Shown in pieces: positions 35,611-49,400 of a stretch of 64,000 nt of DNA (positions are counted from its first letter, which is position 1; the number at the start of each line of letters is the position of its first letter). The notes under the pieces were generated by a model. That model saw only the letters and a program-made list of their open reading frames with translations. It was not told the DNA's origin and searched no databases. This DNA is from Limanda limanda (lineage: Eukaryota > Chordata > Actinopteri > Pleuronectiformes > Pleuronectidae). Location of the stretch: assembly GCF_963576545.1 (NCBI RefSeq), contig NW_026870438.1, forward strand, positions 1,178,001 to 1,242,000, given 5' to 3'. Both the position numbers and the translations under genes were made by a program.

Positions 35611-36734
35611 ATTGGTACCATCCCCGAGCTTGTACGACCTTCGGAAGAGGTCGACCGACGAAATTCCCCCAAATCTGAGGAGATATTCTTGAATAACTTT
35701 TTTTGTGAAGGTCGGAGAGACTTGCAAGTAGGCTCTACCCCCACTAAATGGGGTAGCGCGCATCGATCGGTACCATCCTTGAGCTTCTCCGACTTTCGGA
35801 AGGGTTAGGGTTAGGGTTAGGGATGAAAGCACATAGGAGAAAGAGATATTCTTGAATAACTTTTTTTGTGAAGGTCGGAGAGACTTGCAAGTAGGCTCTA
35901 CCCCCACTAAATGGGGTAGCGCGCATCGATCGGTACCATCCTTGAGCTTCTCCGACTTTCGGAAGGGTTAGGGTTAGGGTTAGGGATGAAAGCACATAGG
36001 AGAAAGAGATATTCTTGAATAACTTTTTTTGTGAAGGTCGGAGAGACTTGCAAGTAGGCTCTACCCCCACTAAATGGGGTAGCGCACATCGAACGGTACC
36101 ATCCTTGAGCTTCTCCGACTTTCGGAAGGGTTAGGGTTAGGGTTAGGGATGAAAGCACATAGGAGAAAGAGATATTCTTGAATAACTTTTTTTGTGAAGG
36201 TCGGAGAGACTTGGAAAGTGGTTGCATCTGGACTAATTTGGGTCCTGCGGATCGATTGGTACCATCCCCGAGCTTGTACGACCTTCGGAAGAGGTCGACC
36301 GACGAAATTCCCCCAAATCTGAGGAGATATTCTTGAATAACTTTTTTTGTGAAGGTCGGAGAGACTTGCAAGTAGGCTCTACCCCCACTAAATGGGGTAG
36401 CGCGCATCGATCGGTACCATCCTTGAGCTTCTCCGACTTTCGGAAGGGTTAGGGTTAGGGTTAGGGATGAAAGCACATAGGAGAAAGAGATATTCTTGAA
36501 TAACTTTTTTTGTGAAGGTCGGAGAGACTTGCAAGTAGGCTCTACCCCCACTAAATGGGGTAGCGCGCATCGATCGGTACCATCCTTGAGCTTCTCCGAC
36601 TTTCGGAAGGGTTAGGGTTAGGGTTAGGGATGAAAGCACATAGGAGAAAGAGATATTCTTGAATAACTTTTTTTGTGAAGGTCGGAGAGACTTGAAAAGT
36701 GGTTGCATCTGGACTAATTTGGGTCCTGCGGATC

Positions 36735-38674
36735 GATTGGTACCATCCCCGAGCTTGTACGACCTTCGGAAGAGGTCGACCGACGAAATTCCCCCAAATC
36801 TGAGGAGATATTCTTGAATAACTTTTTTTGTGAAGGTCGGAGAGACTTGCAAGTAGGCTCTACCCCCACTAAATGGGGTTGCGCGCATCGATCGGTACCA
36901 TCCTTGAGCTTCTCCGACTTTCGGAAGGGTTAGGGTTAGGGTTAGGGATGAAAGCACATAGGAGAAAGAGATATTCTTGAATAACTTTTTTTGTGAAGGT
37001 CGGAGAGACTTGCAAGTAGGCTCTACTCCCACTAAATGGGGTAGCGCGCATCGATCGGTACCATCCTTGAGCTTCTCCGACTTTCGGAAGGGTTAGGGTT
37101 AGGGTTAGGGATGAAAGCACATAGGAGAAAGAGATATTCTTGAATAACTTTTTTTGTGAAGGTCGGAGAGACTTGCAAGTAGGCTCTACCCCCACTAAAT
37201 GGGGTAGCGCGCATCGATCGGTACCATCCTTGAGCTTCTCCGACTTTCGGAAGGGTTAGGGTTAGGGTTAGGGATGAAAGCACATAGGAGAAAGAGATAT
37301 TCTTGAATAACTTTTTTTGTGAAGGTCGGAGAGACTTGCAAGTAGGCTCTACCCCCACTAAATGGGGTAGCGCGCATCGATCGGTACCATCCTTGAGCTT
37401 CTCCGACTTTCGGAAGGGTTAGGGTTAGGGTTAGGGATGAAAGCACATAGGAGAAAGAGATATTCTTGAATAACTTTTTTTGTGAAGGTCGGAGAGACTT
37501 GCAAGTAGGCTCTACCCCCACTAAATGGGGTAGCGCGCATCGATCGGTACCATCCTTGAGCTTCTCCGACTTTCGGAAGGGTTAGGGTTAGGGTTAGGGA
37601 TGAAAGCACATAGGAGAAAGAGATATTCTTGAATAACTTTTTTTGTGAAGGTCGGAGAGACTTGAAAAGTGGTTGCATCTGGACTAATTTGGGTCCTGCG
37701 GATCGATTGGTACCATCCCCGAGCTTGTACGACCTTCGGAAGAGGTCGACCGACGAAATTCCCCCAAATCTGAGGAGATATTCTTGAATAACTTTTTTTG
37801 TGAAGGTCGGAGAGACTTGCAAGTAGGCTCTACCCCCACTAAATGGAGTTGCGCGCATCGATCGGTACCATCCTTGAGCTTCTCCGACTTTCGGAAGGGT
37901 TAGGGTTAGGGTTAGGGATGAAAGCACATAGGAGAAAGAGATATTCTTGAATAACTTTTTTTGTGAAGGTCGGAGAGACTTGCAAGTAGGCTCTACTCCC
38001 ACTAAATGGGGTAGCGCGCATCGATCGGTACCATCCTTGAGCTTCTCCGACTTTCGGAAGGGTTAGGGTTAGGGTTAGGGATGAAAGCACATAGGAGAAA
38101 GAGATATTCTTGAATAACTTTTTTTGTGAAGGTCGGAGAGACTTGCAAGTAGGCTCTACCCCCACTAAATGGGGTAGCGCGCATCGATCGGTACCATCCT
38201 TGAGCTTCTCTGACTTTCGGAAGGGTTAGGGTTAGGGTTAGGGATGAAAGCACATAGGAGAAAGAGATATTCTTGAATAACTTTTTTTGTGAAGGTCGGA
38301 GAGACTTGCAAGTAGGCTCTACCCCCACTAAATGGGGTAGCGCGCATCGATCGGTACCATCCTTGAGCTTCTCCGACTTTCGGAAGGGTTAGGGTTAGGG
38401 TTAGGGATGAAAGCACATAGGAGAAAGAGATATTCTTGAATAACTTTTTTTGTGAAGGTCGGAGAGACTTGCAAGTAGGCTCTACCCCCACTAAATGGGG
38501 TAGCGCGCATCGATCGGTACCATCCTTGAGCTTCTCCGACTTTCGGAAGGGTTAGGGTTAGGGTTAGGGATGAAAGCACATAGGAGAAAGAGATATTCTT
38601 GAATAACTTTTTTTGTGAAGGTCGGAGAGACTTGCAAGTAGGCTCTACCCCCACTAAATGGGGTAGCGCGCATC
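36735..38674 (+). repeat. 970-bp local duplication
   Basis: The B head at 36735 and the A monomers after it match those from 37705, 970 bp downstream, including CTACTCCC in the tail of the second A monomer in both. Private changes in the second unit are AAATGGAGTTGCG near 37854 and CTCTGAC at 38211. The same pair recurs at 55822 and 56792. Confidence 0.7.
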
Positions 38675-39000
38675 GATCGGTACCATCCTTGAGCTTCTCC
38701 GACTTTCGGAAGGGTTAGGGTTAGGGTTAGGGATGAAAGCACATAGGAGAAAGAGATATTCTTGAATAACTTTTTTTGTGAAGGTCGGAGAGACTTGCAA
38801 GTAGGCTCTACCCCCACTAAATGGGGTAGCGCGCATCGATCGGTACCATCCTTGAGCTTCTCCGACTTTCGGAAGGGTTAGGGTTAGGGTTAGGGATGAA
38901 AGCACATAGGAGAAAGAGATATTCTTGAATAACTTTTTTTGTGAAGGTCGGAGAGACTTGAAAAGTGGTTGCATCTGGACTAATTTGGGTCCTGCGGATC
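37860..39000 (+). repeat. Run of seven consecutive A monomers
   Basis: Seven 163-bp A monomers separate the B heads at 37705 and 39001, giving seven telomere-like blocks 163 bp apart. Equivalent runs are at 1297-2437, 3555-4695 and 56947-58087, and at least seven precede the B at 1142. Confidence 0.9.
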
Positions 39001-39791
39001 GATTGGTACCATCCCCGAGCTTGTACGACCTTCGGAAGAGGTCGACCGACGAAATTCCCCCAAATCTGAGGAGATATTCTTGAATAACTTTTTTTGTGAA
39101 GGTCGGAGAGACTTGCAAGTAGGCTTTACCCCCACTAAATGGGGTTGCGCGCATCGATCGGTACCATCCTTGAGCTTCTCCGACTTTCGGAAGGGTTAGG
39201 GTTAGGGTTAGGGATGAAAGCACATAGGAGAAAGAGATATTCTTGAATAACTTTTTTTGTAAAGGTCGGAGAGACTTGGAAAGTGGTTGCATCTGGACTA
39301 ATTTGGGTCCTGCGGATCGATTGGTACCATCCCCGAGCTTGTACGACCTTCGGAAGAGGTCGACCGACGAAATTCCCCCAAATCTGAGGAGATATTCTTG
39401 AATAACTTTTTTTGTGAAGGTCGGAGAGACTTGCAAGTAGGCTCTACCCCCACTAAATGGGGTTGCGCGCATCGATCGGTACCATCCTTGAGCTTCTCCG
39501 ACTTTCGGAAGGGTTAGGGTTAGGGTTAGGAATGAAAGCACATAGGAGAAAGAGATATTCTTGAATAACTTTTTTTGTAAAGGTCGGAGAGACTTGGAAA
39601 GTGGTTGCATCTGGACTAATTTGGGTCCTGCGGATCGATTGGTACCATCCCCGAGCTTGTACGACCTTCGGAAGAGGTCGACCGACGAAATTCCCCCAAA
39701 TCTGAGGAGATATTCTTGAATAACTTTTTTTGTGAAGGTCGGAGAGACTTGCAAGTAGGCTCTACCCCCACTAAATGGGGTTGCGCGCATC
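38838..39791 (+). repeat. Three tandem AB dimers (318 bp each)
   Basis: B heads at 39001, 39319 and 39637 alternate one-to-one with A monomers at 38838, 39156 and 39474. Cores at 39260 and 39578 share GTAAAGG, and A telomere blocks near 39531 and 39849 share GGTTAGGAATG. The block recurs at 57925-58878. Double AB dimers occur at 29530-30165, 32092-32727, 34173-34808, 50698-51333, 53260-53895, 60493-61128, 62262-62897 and 63061-63696. Confidence 0.88.
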
Positions 39792-40426
39792 GATCGGTAC
39801 CATCCTTGAGCTTCTCCGACTTTCGGAAGGGTTAGGGTTAGGGTTAGGAATGAAAGCACATAGGAGAAAGAGATATTCTTGAATAACTTTTTTTGTGAAG
39901 GTCGGAGAGACTTGCAAGTAGGCTCTACCCCCACTAAATGGGGTAGCGCGCATCGATCGGTACCATCCTTGAGCTTCTCCGACTTTCGGAAGGGTTAGGG
40001 TTAGGGTTAGGGATGAAAGCACATAGGAGAAAGAGATATTCTTGAATAACTTTTTTTGTGAAGGTCGGAGAGACTTGCAAGTAGGCTCTACCCCCACTAA
40101 ATGGGGTAGCGCGCATCGATCGGTACCATCCTTGAGCTTCTCCGACTTTCGGAAGGGTTAGGGTTAGGGTTAGGGATGAAAGCACATAGGAGAAAGAGAT
40201 ATTCTTGAATAACTTTTTTTGTGAAGGTCGGAGAGACTTGAAAAGTGGTTGCATCTGGACTAATTTGGGTCCTGCGGATCGATTGGTACCATCCCCGAGC
40301 TTGTACGACCTTCGGAAGAGGTCGACCGACGAAATTCCCCCAAATCTGAGGAGATATTCTTGAATAACTTTTTTTGTGAAGGTCGGAGAGACTTGCAAGT
40401 AGGCTCTACCCCCACTAAATGGGGTT

Positions 40427-43400
40427 GCGCGCATCGATCGGTACCATCCTTGAGCTTCTCCGACTTTCGGAAGGGTTAGGGTTAGGGTTAGGGATGAAAG
40501 CACATAGGAGAAAGAGATATTCTTGAATAACTTTTTTTGTGAAGGTCGGAGAGACTTGCAAGTAGGCTCTACCCCCACTAAATGGGGTAGCGCGCATCGA
40601 TCGGTACCATCCTTGAGCTTCTCCGACTTTCGGAAGAGTTAGGGTTAGGGTTAGGGATGAAAGCACATAGGAGAAAGAGATATTCTTGAATAACTTTTTT
40701 TGTGAAGGTCGGAGAGACTTGCAAGTAGGCTCTACCCCCACTAAATGGGGTAGCGCGCATCGATCGGTACCATCCTTGAGCTTCTCCGACTTTCGGAAGG
40801 GTTAGGGTTAGGGTTAGGGATGAAAGCACATAGGAGAAAGAGATATTCTTGAATAACTTTTTTTGTGAAGGTCGGAGAGACTTGGAAAGTGGTTGCATCT
40901 GGACTAATTTGGGTCCTGCGGATCGATTGGTACCATCCCCGAGCTTGTACGACCTTCGGAAGAGGTCGACCGACGAAATTCCCCCAAATCTGAGGAGATA
41001 TTCTTGAATAACTTTTTTTGTGAAGGTCGGAGAGACTTGCAAGTAGGCTCTACCCCCACTAAATGGGGTAGCGCGCATCGATCGGTACCATCCTTGAGCT
41101 TCTCCGACTTTCGGAAGGGTTAGGGTTAGGGTTAGGGATGAAAGCACATAGGAGAAAGAGATATTCTTGAATAACTTTTTTTGTGAAGGTCGGAGAGACT
41201 TGCAAGTAGGCTCTACCCCCACTAAATGGGGTAGCGCACATCGATCAGTACCATCCTTGAGCTTCTCCGACTTTCGGAAGGGTTAGGGTTAGGGTTAGGG
41301 ATGAAAGCACATAGGAGAAAGAGATATTCTTGAATAACTTTTTTTGTGAAGGTCGGAGAGACTTGGAAAGTGGTTGCATCTGGACTAATTTGGGTCCTGC
41401 GGATCGATTGGTACCATCCCCGAGCTTGTACGACCTTCGGAAGAGGTCGACCGACGAAATTCCCCCAAATCTGAGGAGATATTCTTGAATAACTTTTTTT
41501 GTGAAGGTCGGAGAGACTTGCAAGTAGGCTCTACCCCCACTAAATGGGGTTGCGCGCATCGATCGGTACCATCTTTGAGCTTCTCCGACTTTCGGAAGGG
41601 TTAGGGTTAGGGTTAGGGATGAAAGCACATAGGAGAAAGAGATATTCTTGAATAACTTTTTTTGTGAAGGTCGGAGAGACTTGCAAGTAGGCTCTACCCC
41701 CACTAAATGGGGTAGCGCACATCGATCAGTACCATCCTTGAGCTTCTCCGACTTTCGGAAGGGTTAGGGTTAGGGTTAGGGATGAAAGCACATAGGAGAA
41801 AGAGATATTCTTGAATAACTTTTTTTGTGAAGGTCGGAGAGACTTGGAAAGTGGTTGCATCTGGACTAATTTGGGTCCTGCGGATCGATTGGTACCATCC
41901 CCGAGCTTGTACGACCTTCGGAAGAGGTCGACCGACGAAATTCCCCCAAATCTGAGGAGATATTCTTGAATAACTTTTTTTGTGAAGGTCGGAGAGACTT
42001 GCAAGTAGGCTCTACCCCCAGTAAATGGGGTTGCGCGCATCGATCGGTACCATCCTTGAGCTTCTCCGACTTTCGGAAGGGTTAGGGTTAGTGTTAGGGA
42101 TGAAAGCACATAGGAGAAAGAGATATTCTTGAATAACTTTTTTTGTGAAGGTCGGAGAGACTTGCAAGTAGGCTCTACCCCCACTAAATGGGGTAGCGCG
42201 CATCGATCGGTACCATCATTGAGCTTCTCCGACTTTCGGAAGGGTTAGGGTTAGGGTTAGGGATGAAAGCACATAGGAGAAAGAGATATTCTTGAATAAC
42301 TTTTTTTGTGAAGGTCGGAGAGACTTGGAAAGTGGTTGCATCTGGACTAATTTGGGTCCTGCGGATCGATTGGTACCATCCCCGAGCTTGTACGACCTTC
42401 GGAAGAGGTCGACCGACGAAATTCCCCCAAATCTGAGGAGATATTCTTGAATAACTTTTTTTGTGAAGGTCGGAGAGACTTGCAAGTAGGCTCTACCCCC
42501 AGTAAATGGGGTTGCGCGCATCGATCGGTACCATCCTTGAGCTTCTCCGACTTTCGGAAGGGTTAGGGTTAGTGTTAGGGATGAAAGCACATAGGAGAAA
42601 GAGATATTCTTGAATAACTTTTTTTGTGAAGGTCGGAGAGACTTGCAAGTAGGCTCTACCCCCACTAAATGGGGTAGCGCGCATCGATCGGTACCATCAT
42701 TGAGCTTCTCCGACTTTCGGAAGGGTTAGGGTTAGGGTTAGGGATGAAAGCACATAGGAGAAAGAGATATTCTTGAATAACTTTTTTTGTGAAGGTCGGA
42801 GAGACTTGAAAAGTGGTTGCATCTGGACTAATTTGGGTCCTGCGGATCGATTGGTACCATCCCCGAGCTTGTACGACCTTCGGAAGAGGTCGACCGACGA
42901 AATTCCCCCAAATCTGAGGAGATATTCTTGAATAACTTTTTTTGTGAAGGTCGGAGAGACTTGCAAGTAGGCTCTACCCCCACTAAATGGGGTTGCGCGC
43001 ATCGATCAGTACCATCCTTGAGCTTCTCCGACTTTCGGAAGGGTTAGGGTTAGGGTTAGGGATGAAAGCACATAGGAGAAAGAGATATTCTTGAATAACT
43101 TTTTTTGTGAAGGTCGGAGAGACTTGCAAGTAGGCTCTACCCCCACTAAATGGGGTAGCGCGCATCGATCGGTACCATTCTTGAGCTTCTCCGACTTTCG
43201 GAAGGGTTAGGGTTAGGGTTAGGGATGAAAGCACATAGGAGAAAGAGATATTCTTGAATAACTTTTTTTGTGAAGGTCGGAGAGACTTGCAAGTAGGCTC
43301 TACCCCCACTAAATGGGGTAGCGCGCATCGATCGGTACCATCCTTGAGCTTCTCCGACTTTCGGAAGGGTTAGGGTTAGGGTTAGGGATGAAAGCACATA

Positions 43401-46400
43401 GGAGAAAGAGATATTCTTGAATAACTTTTTTTGTGAAGGTCGGAGAGACTTGCAAGTAGGCTTTACCCCCACTAAATGGGGTAGCGCCCATCGATCGGTA
43501 CCATCCTTGAGCTTCTCCGACTTTCGGAAGGGTTAGGGTTAGGGTTAGGGATGAAAGCACATAGGAGAAAGAGATATTCTTGAATAACTTTTTTTGTGAA
43601 GGTCGGAGAGACTTGGAAAGTGGTTGCATCTGGACTAATTTGGGTCCTGCGGATCGATTGGTACCATCCCCGAGCTTGTACGACCTTCGGAAGAGGTCGA
43701 CCGACGAAATTCCCCCAAATCTGAGGAGATATTCTTGAATAACTTTTTTTGTGAAGGTCGGAGAGACTTGCAAGTAGGCTCTACCCCCACTAAATGGGGT
43801 TGCGCGCATCGATCGGTACCATCCTTGAGCTTCTCCGACTTTCGGAAGGGTTAGGGTTAGGGTTAGGGATGAAAGCACATAGGAGAAAGAGATATTCTTG
43901 AATAACTTTTTTTGTGAAGGTCGGAGAGACTTGCAAGTAGGCTCTACCCCCACTAAATGGGGTAGCGCACATCGATCAGTACCATCCTTGAGCTTCTCCG
44001 ACTTTCGGAAGGGTTAGGGTTAGGGTTAGGGATGAAAGCACATAGGAGAAAGAGATATTCTTGAATAACTTTTTTTGTGAAGGTCGGAGAGACTTGGAAA
44101 GTGGTTGCATCTGGACTAATTTGGGTCCTGCGGATCGATTGGTACCATCCCCGAGCTTGTACGACCTTCGGAAGAGGTCGACCGACGAAATTCCCCCAAA
44201 TCTGAGGAGATATTCTTGAATAACTTTTTTTGTGAAGGTCGGAGAGACTTGCAAGTAGGCTCTACCCCCACTAAATGGGGTTGCGCGCATCGATCGGTAC
44301 TATCCTTGAGCTTCTCCGACTTTCGGAAGGGTTAGGGTTAGTGTTAGGGATGAAAGCACATAGGAGAAAGAGATATTCTTGAATAACTTTTTTTGTGAAG
44401 GTCGGAGAGACTTGCAAGTAGGCTCTACCCCCACTAAATGGGGTAGCGCGCATCGATCGGTACCATCCTTGAGCTTCTCCGACTTTCGGAAGGGTTAGGG
44501 TTAGGGTTAGGGATGAAAGCACATAGGAGAAAGAGATATTCTTGAATAACTTTTTTTGTGAAGGTCGGAGAGACTTGAAAAGTGGTTGCATCTGGACTAA
44601 TTTGGGTCCTGCGGATCGATTGGTACCATCCCCGAGCTTGTACGACCTTCGGAAGAGGTCGACCGACGAAATTCCCCCAAATCTGAGGAGATATTCTTGA
44701 ATAACTTTTTTTGTGAAGGTCGGAGAGACTTGCAAGTAGGCTCTACCCCCACTAAATGGGGTTGCGCGCATCGATCAGTACCATCCTTGAGCTTCTCCGA
44801 CTTTCGGAAGGGTTAGGGTTAGGGTTAGGGATGAAAGCACATAGGAGAAAGAGATATTCTTGAATAACTTTTTTTGTGAAGGTCGGAGAGACTTGCAAGT
44901 AGGCTCTACCCCCACTAAATGGGGTAGCGCGCATCGATCGGTACCATCCTTGAGCTTCTCCGACTTTCGGAAGGGTTAGGGTTAGGGTTAGGGATGAAAG
45001 CACATAGGAGAAAGAGATATTCTTGAATAACTTTTTTTGTGAAGGTCGGAGAGACTTGCAAGTAGGCTCTACCCCCACTAAATGGGGTAGCGCGCATCGA
45101 TCGGTACCATCCTTGAGCTTCTCCGACTTTCGGAAGGGTTAGGGTTAGGGTTAGGGATGAAAGCACATAGGAGAAAGAGATATTCTTGAATAACTTTTTT
45201 TGTGAAGGTCGGAGAGACTTGCAAGTAGGCTTTACCCCCACTAAATGGGGTAGCGCGCATCGATCGGTACCATCCTTGAGCTTCTCCGACTTTCGGAAGG
45301 GTTAGGGTTAGGGTTAGGGATGAAAGCACATAGGAGAAAGAGATATTCTTGAATAACTTTTTTTGTGAAGGTCGGAGAGACTTGGAAAGTGGTTGCATCT
45401 GGACTAATTTGGGTCCTGCGGATCGATTGGTACCATCCCCGAGCTTGTACGACCTTCGGAAGAGGTCGACCGACGAAATTCCCCCAAATCTGAGGAGATA
45501 TTCTTGAATAACTTTTTTTGTGAAGGTCGGAGAGACTTGCAGGTAGGCTTTACCCCCACTAAATGGGGTAGCGCGCATCGATCGGTACCATCCTTGAGCT
45601 TCTCCGACTTTCGGAAGGGTTAGGGTTAGGGTTAGGGATGAAAGCACATAGGAGAAAGAGATATTCTTGAATAACTTTTTTTGTGAAGGTCGGAGAGACT
45701 TGCAAGTAGGCTCTACCCCCACTAAATGGGGTAGCGCGCATCGATCGGTACCATCCTTGAGCTTCTCCGACTTTCGGAAGGGTTAGGGTTAGGGTTAGGG
45801 ATGAAAGCACATAGGAGAAAGAGATATTCTTGAATAACTTTTTTTGTGAAGGTCGGAGAGACTTGGAAAGTGGTTGCATCTGGACTAATTTGGGTCCTGC
45901 GGATCGATTGGTACCATCCCCGAGCTTGTACGACCTTCGGAAGAGGTCGACCGACGAAATTCCCCCAAATCTGAGGAGATATTCTTGAATAACTTTTTTT
46001 GTGAAGGTCGGAGAGACTTGCAAGTAGGCTCTACCCCCACTAAATGGGGTAGCGTGCATCGATCGGTACCATCCTTGAGCTTCTCCGACTTTCGGAAGGG
46101 TTAGGGTTAGGGTTAGTGATGAAAGCACATAGGAGAAAGAGATATTCTTGAATAACTTTTTTTGTGAAGGTCGGAGAGACTTGCAAGTAGGCTCTACCCC
46201 CACTAAATGGGGTAGCACGCATCGATCGGTACCATCCTTGAGCTTCTCCGACTTTCGGAAGGGTTAGGGTTAGGGTTAGGGATGAAAGCACATAGGAGAA
46301 AGAGATATTCTTGAATAACTTTTTTTGTGAAGGTCGGAGAGACTTGGAAAGTGGTTGCATCTGGACTAATTTGGGTCCTGCGGATCGATTGGTACCATCC

Positions 46401-49400
46401 CCGAGCTTGTACGACCTTCGGAAGAGGTCGACCGACGAAATTCCCCCAAATCTGAGGAGATATTCTTGAATAACTTTTTTTGTGAAGGTCGGAGAGACTT
46501 GCAAGTACGCTCTACCCCCACTAAATGGGGTAGCGCGCATCGATCGGTACCATCCTTGAGCTTCTCCGACTTTCGGAAGGGTTAGGGTTAGGGATGAAAG
46601 CACATAGGAGAAAGAGATATTCTTGAATAACTTTTTTTGTGAAGGTCGGAGAGACTTGCAAGTACGCTCTACCCCCACTAAATGGGGTAGCGCACATCGA
46701 ACGGTACCATCCTTGAGCTTCTCCGACTTTCGGAAGGGTTAGGGTTAGGGTTAGGGATGAAAGCACATAGGAGAAAGAGATATTCTTGAATAACTTTTTT
46801 TGTGAAGGTCGGAGAGACATGGAAAGTGGTTGCATCTGGACTAATTTGGGTCCTGCGGATCGATTGGTACCATCCCCGAGCTTGTACGACCTTCGGAAGA
46901 GGTCGACCGACGAAATTCCCCCAAATCTGAGGAGATATTCTTGAATAACTTTTTTTGTGAAGGTCGGAGAGACTTGCAAGTAGGCTCTACCCCCACTAAA
47001 TGGGGTAGCGCGCATCGATCGGTACCATCCTTGAGCTTCTCCGACTTTCGGAAGGGTTAGGGTTAGGGTTAGGGATGAAAGCACATAGGAGAAAGAGATA
47101 TTCTTGAATAACTTTTTTTGTGAAGGTCGGAGAGACTTGCAAGTAGGCTCTACCCCCACTAAATGGGGTAGCGCGCATCGATCGGTACCATCCTTGAGCT
47201 TCTCCGACTTTCGGAAGGGTTAGGGTTAGGGTTAGGGATGAAAGCACATAGGAGAAAGAGATATTCTTGAATAACTTTTTTTGTGAAGGTCGGAGAGACA
47301 TGAAAAGTGGTTGCATCTGGACTAATTTGGGTCCTGCGGATCGATTGGTACCATCCCCGAGCTTGTACGACCTTCGGAAGAGGTCGACCGACGAAATTCC
47401 CCCAAATCTGAGGAGATATTCTTGAATAACTTTTTTTGTGAAGGTCGGAGAGACTTGCAAGTAGGCTCTACTCCCACTAAATGGGGTAGCGCGCATCGAT
47501 TGGTACCATCCCCGAGCTTGTACGACCTTCGGAAGAGGTCGACCGACGAAATTCCCCCAAATCTGAGGAGATATTCTTGAATAACTTTTTTTGTGAAGGT
47601 CGGAGAGACTTGCAGGTAGGCTCTACCCCCACTAAATGGGGTAGCGCGCATCGATCGGTACCATCCTTGAGCTTCTCCGACTTTCGGAAGGGTTAGGGTT
47701 AGGGTTAGGGATGAAAGCACATAGGAGAAAGAGATATTCTTGAATAACTTTTTTTGTGAAGGTCGGAGAGACTTGCAAGTAGGCTCTACACCCACTAAAT
47801 GGGGTAACGCGCATCGATCGGTACCATCCTTGAGCTTCTCCGACTTTCGTAAGGGTTAGGGTTAGGGATGAAAGCACATAGGAGAAAGAGATATTCTTGA
47901 ATAACTTTTTTTGTGAAGGTCGGAGAGACTTGAAAAGTGGTTGCATCTGGACTAATTTGGGTCCTGCGGATCGATTGGTACCATCCCCGAGCTTGTACGA
48001 CCTTCGGAAGAGGTCGACCGACGAAATTCCCCCAAATCTGAGGAGATATTCTTGAATAACTTTTTTTGTGAAGGTCGGAGAGACTTGCAAGTAGGCTCTA
48101 CCCCCACTAAATGGGGTTGCGCGCATCGATCGGTACCATCCTTGAGCTTCTCCGACTTTCGGAAGGGTTAGGGTTAGGGTTAGGGATGAAAGCACATAGG
48201 AGAAAGAGATATTCTTGAATAACTTTTTTTGTGAAGGTCGGAGAGACTTGCAAGTAGGCTCTACCCCCACTAAATGGGGTAGCGCGCATCGATCGGTACC
48301 ATCCTTGAGCTTCTCCGACTTTCGGAAGGGTTAGGGTTAGGGTTAGGGATGAAAGCACATAGGAGAAAGAGATATTCTTGAATAACTTTTTTTGTGAAGG
48401 TCGGAGAGACTTGCAAGTAGGCTTTACCCCCACTAAATGGGGTAGCGCGCATCGATCGGTACCATCCTTGAGCTTCTCCGACTTTCGGAAGGGTTAGGGT
48501 TAGGGTTAGGGATGAAAGCACATAGGAGAAAGAGATATTCTTGAATAACTTTTTTTGTGAAGGTCGGAGAGACTTGGAAAGTGGTTGCATCTGGACTAAT
48601 TTGGGTCCTGCGGATCGATTGGTACCATCCCCGAGCTTGTACGACCTTCGGAAGAGGTCGACCGACGAAATTCCCCCAAATCTGAGGAGATATTCTTGAA
48701 TAACTTTTTTTGTGAAGGTCGGAGAGACTTGCAAGTAGGCTCTACCCCCACTAAATGGGGTAGCGCGCATCGATCGGTACCATCCTTGAGCTTCTCCGAC
48801 TTTCGGAAGGGTTAGGGTTAGGGATGAAAGCACATAGGAGAAAGAGATATTCTTGAAAAACTTTTTTTGTGAAGGTCGGAGAGACTTGCAAGTAGGCTCT
48901 ACCCCCACTAAATGGGGTAGCGCACATCGAACGGTACCATCCTTGAGCTTCTCCGACTTTCGGAAGGGTTAGGGTTAGGGTTAGGGATGAAAGCACATAG
49001 GAGAAAGAGATATTCTTGAATAACTTTTTTTGTGAAGGTCGGAGAGACTTGGAAAGTGGTTGCATCTGGACTAATTTGGGTCCTGCGGATCGATTGGTAC
49101 CATCCCCGAGCTTGTACGACCTTCGGAAGAGGTCGACCGACGAAATTCCCCCAAATCTGAGGAGATATTCTTGAATAACTTTTTTTGTGAAGGTCGGAGA
49201 GACTTGCAAGTAGGCTCTACCCCCACTAAATGGGGTAGCGCGCATCGATCGGTACCATCCTTGAGCTTCTCCGACTTTCGGAAGGGTTAGGGTTAGGGTT
49301 AGGGATGAAAGCACATAGGAGAAAGAGATATTCTTGAATAACTTTTTTTGTGAAGGTCGGAGAGACTTGCAAGTAGGCTCTACCCCCACTAAATGGGGTA

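Larger units (their letters stand above)
19259..40426 (+). repeat. 21.17-kb segmental tandem duplication, copy 1
   Basis: From here each monomer matches the one 21,168 bp downstream, up to about 33.49 kb; from about 35.57 kb it matches with an offset of 19,087 bp. Shared private markers include GAAGAGTTAGGG (near 19469 and 40637), GCGCCCATCG (22319 and 43487), the B-B junction (26330 and 47498), CACCCACTAAATGGGGTAAC (26621 and 47789), GAAAAAC (27690 and 48858), AAATGTGGTAGCG (30149 and 51317) and the AB triplet at 38838. B heads: 19757, 20238, 20719, 21200, 21681, 22488, 22969, 23450, 24257, 24738, 25219, 25694, 26175, 26330, 26805, 27449, 27924, 28405, 28886, 29693, 30011, 30492, 30967, 31448, 32255, 32573, 33054, 33529, 34336, 34654, 35135, 35610, 36254, 36735, 37705, 39001, 39319, 39637, 40281. 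The left limit is set by A/T at 19258 versus 40426. Confidence 0.9.

Noticed and set aside
38654..39934. Long minus-strand open frame (426 codons) and about 200 similar frames of 60-325 codons
   Set aside because: Every one is a translation of the satellite itself; the reverse of TTAGGG gives alternating TL or NP dipeptides. Overlapping frames repeat with the monomer step, each starts and ends at the same place in the CACTAAATGG tail, and lengths change with A/B order. No ribosome-binding or domain signal supports coding.
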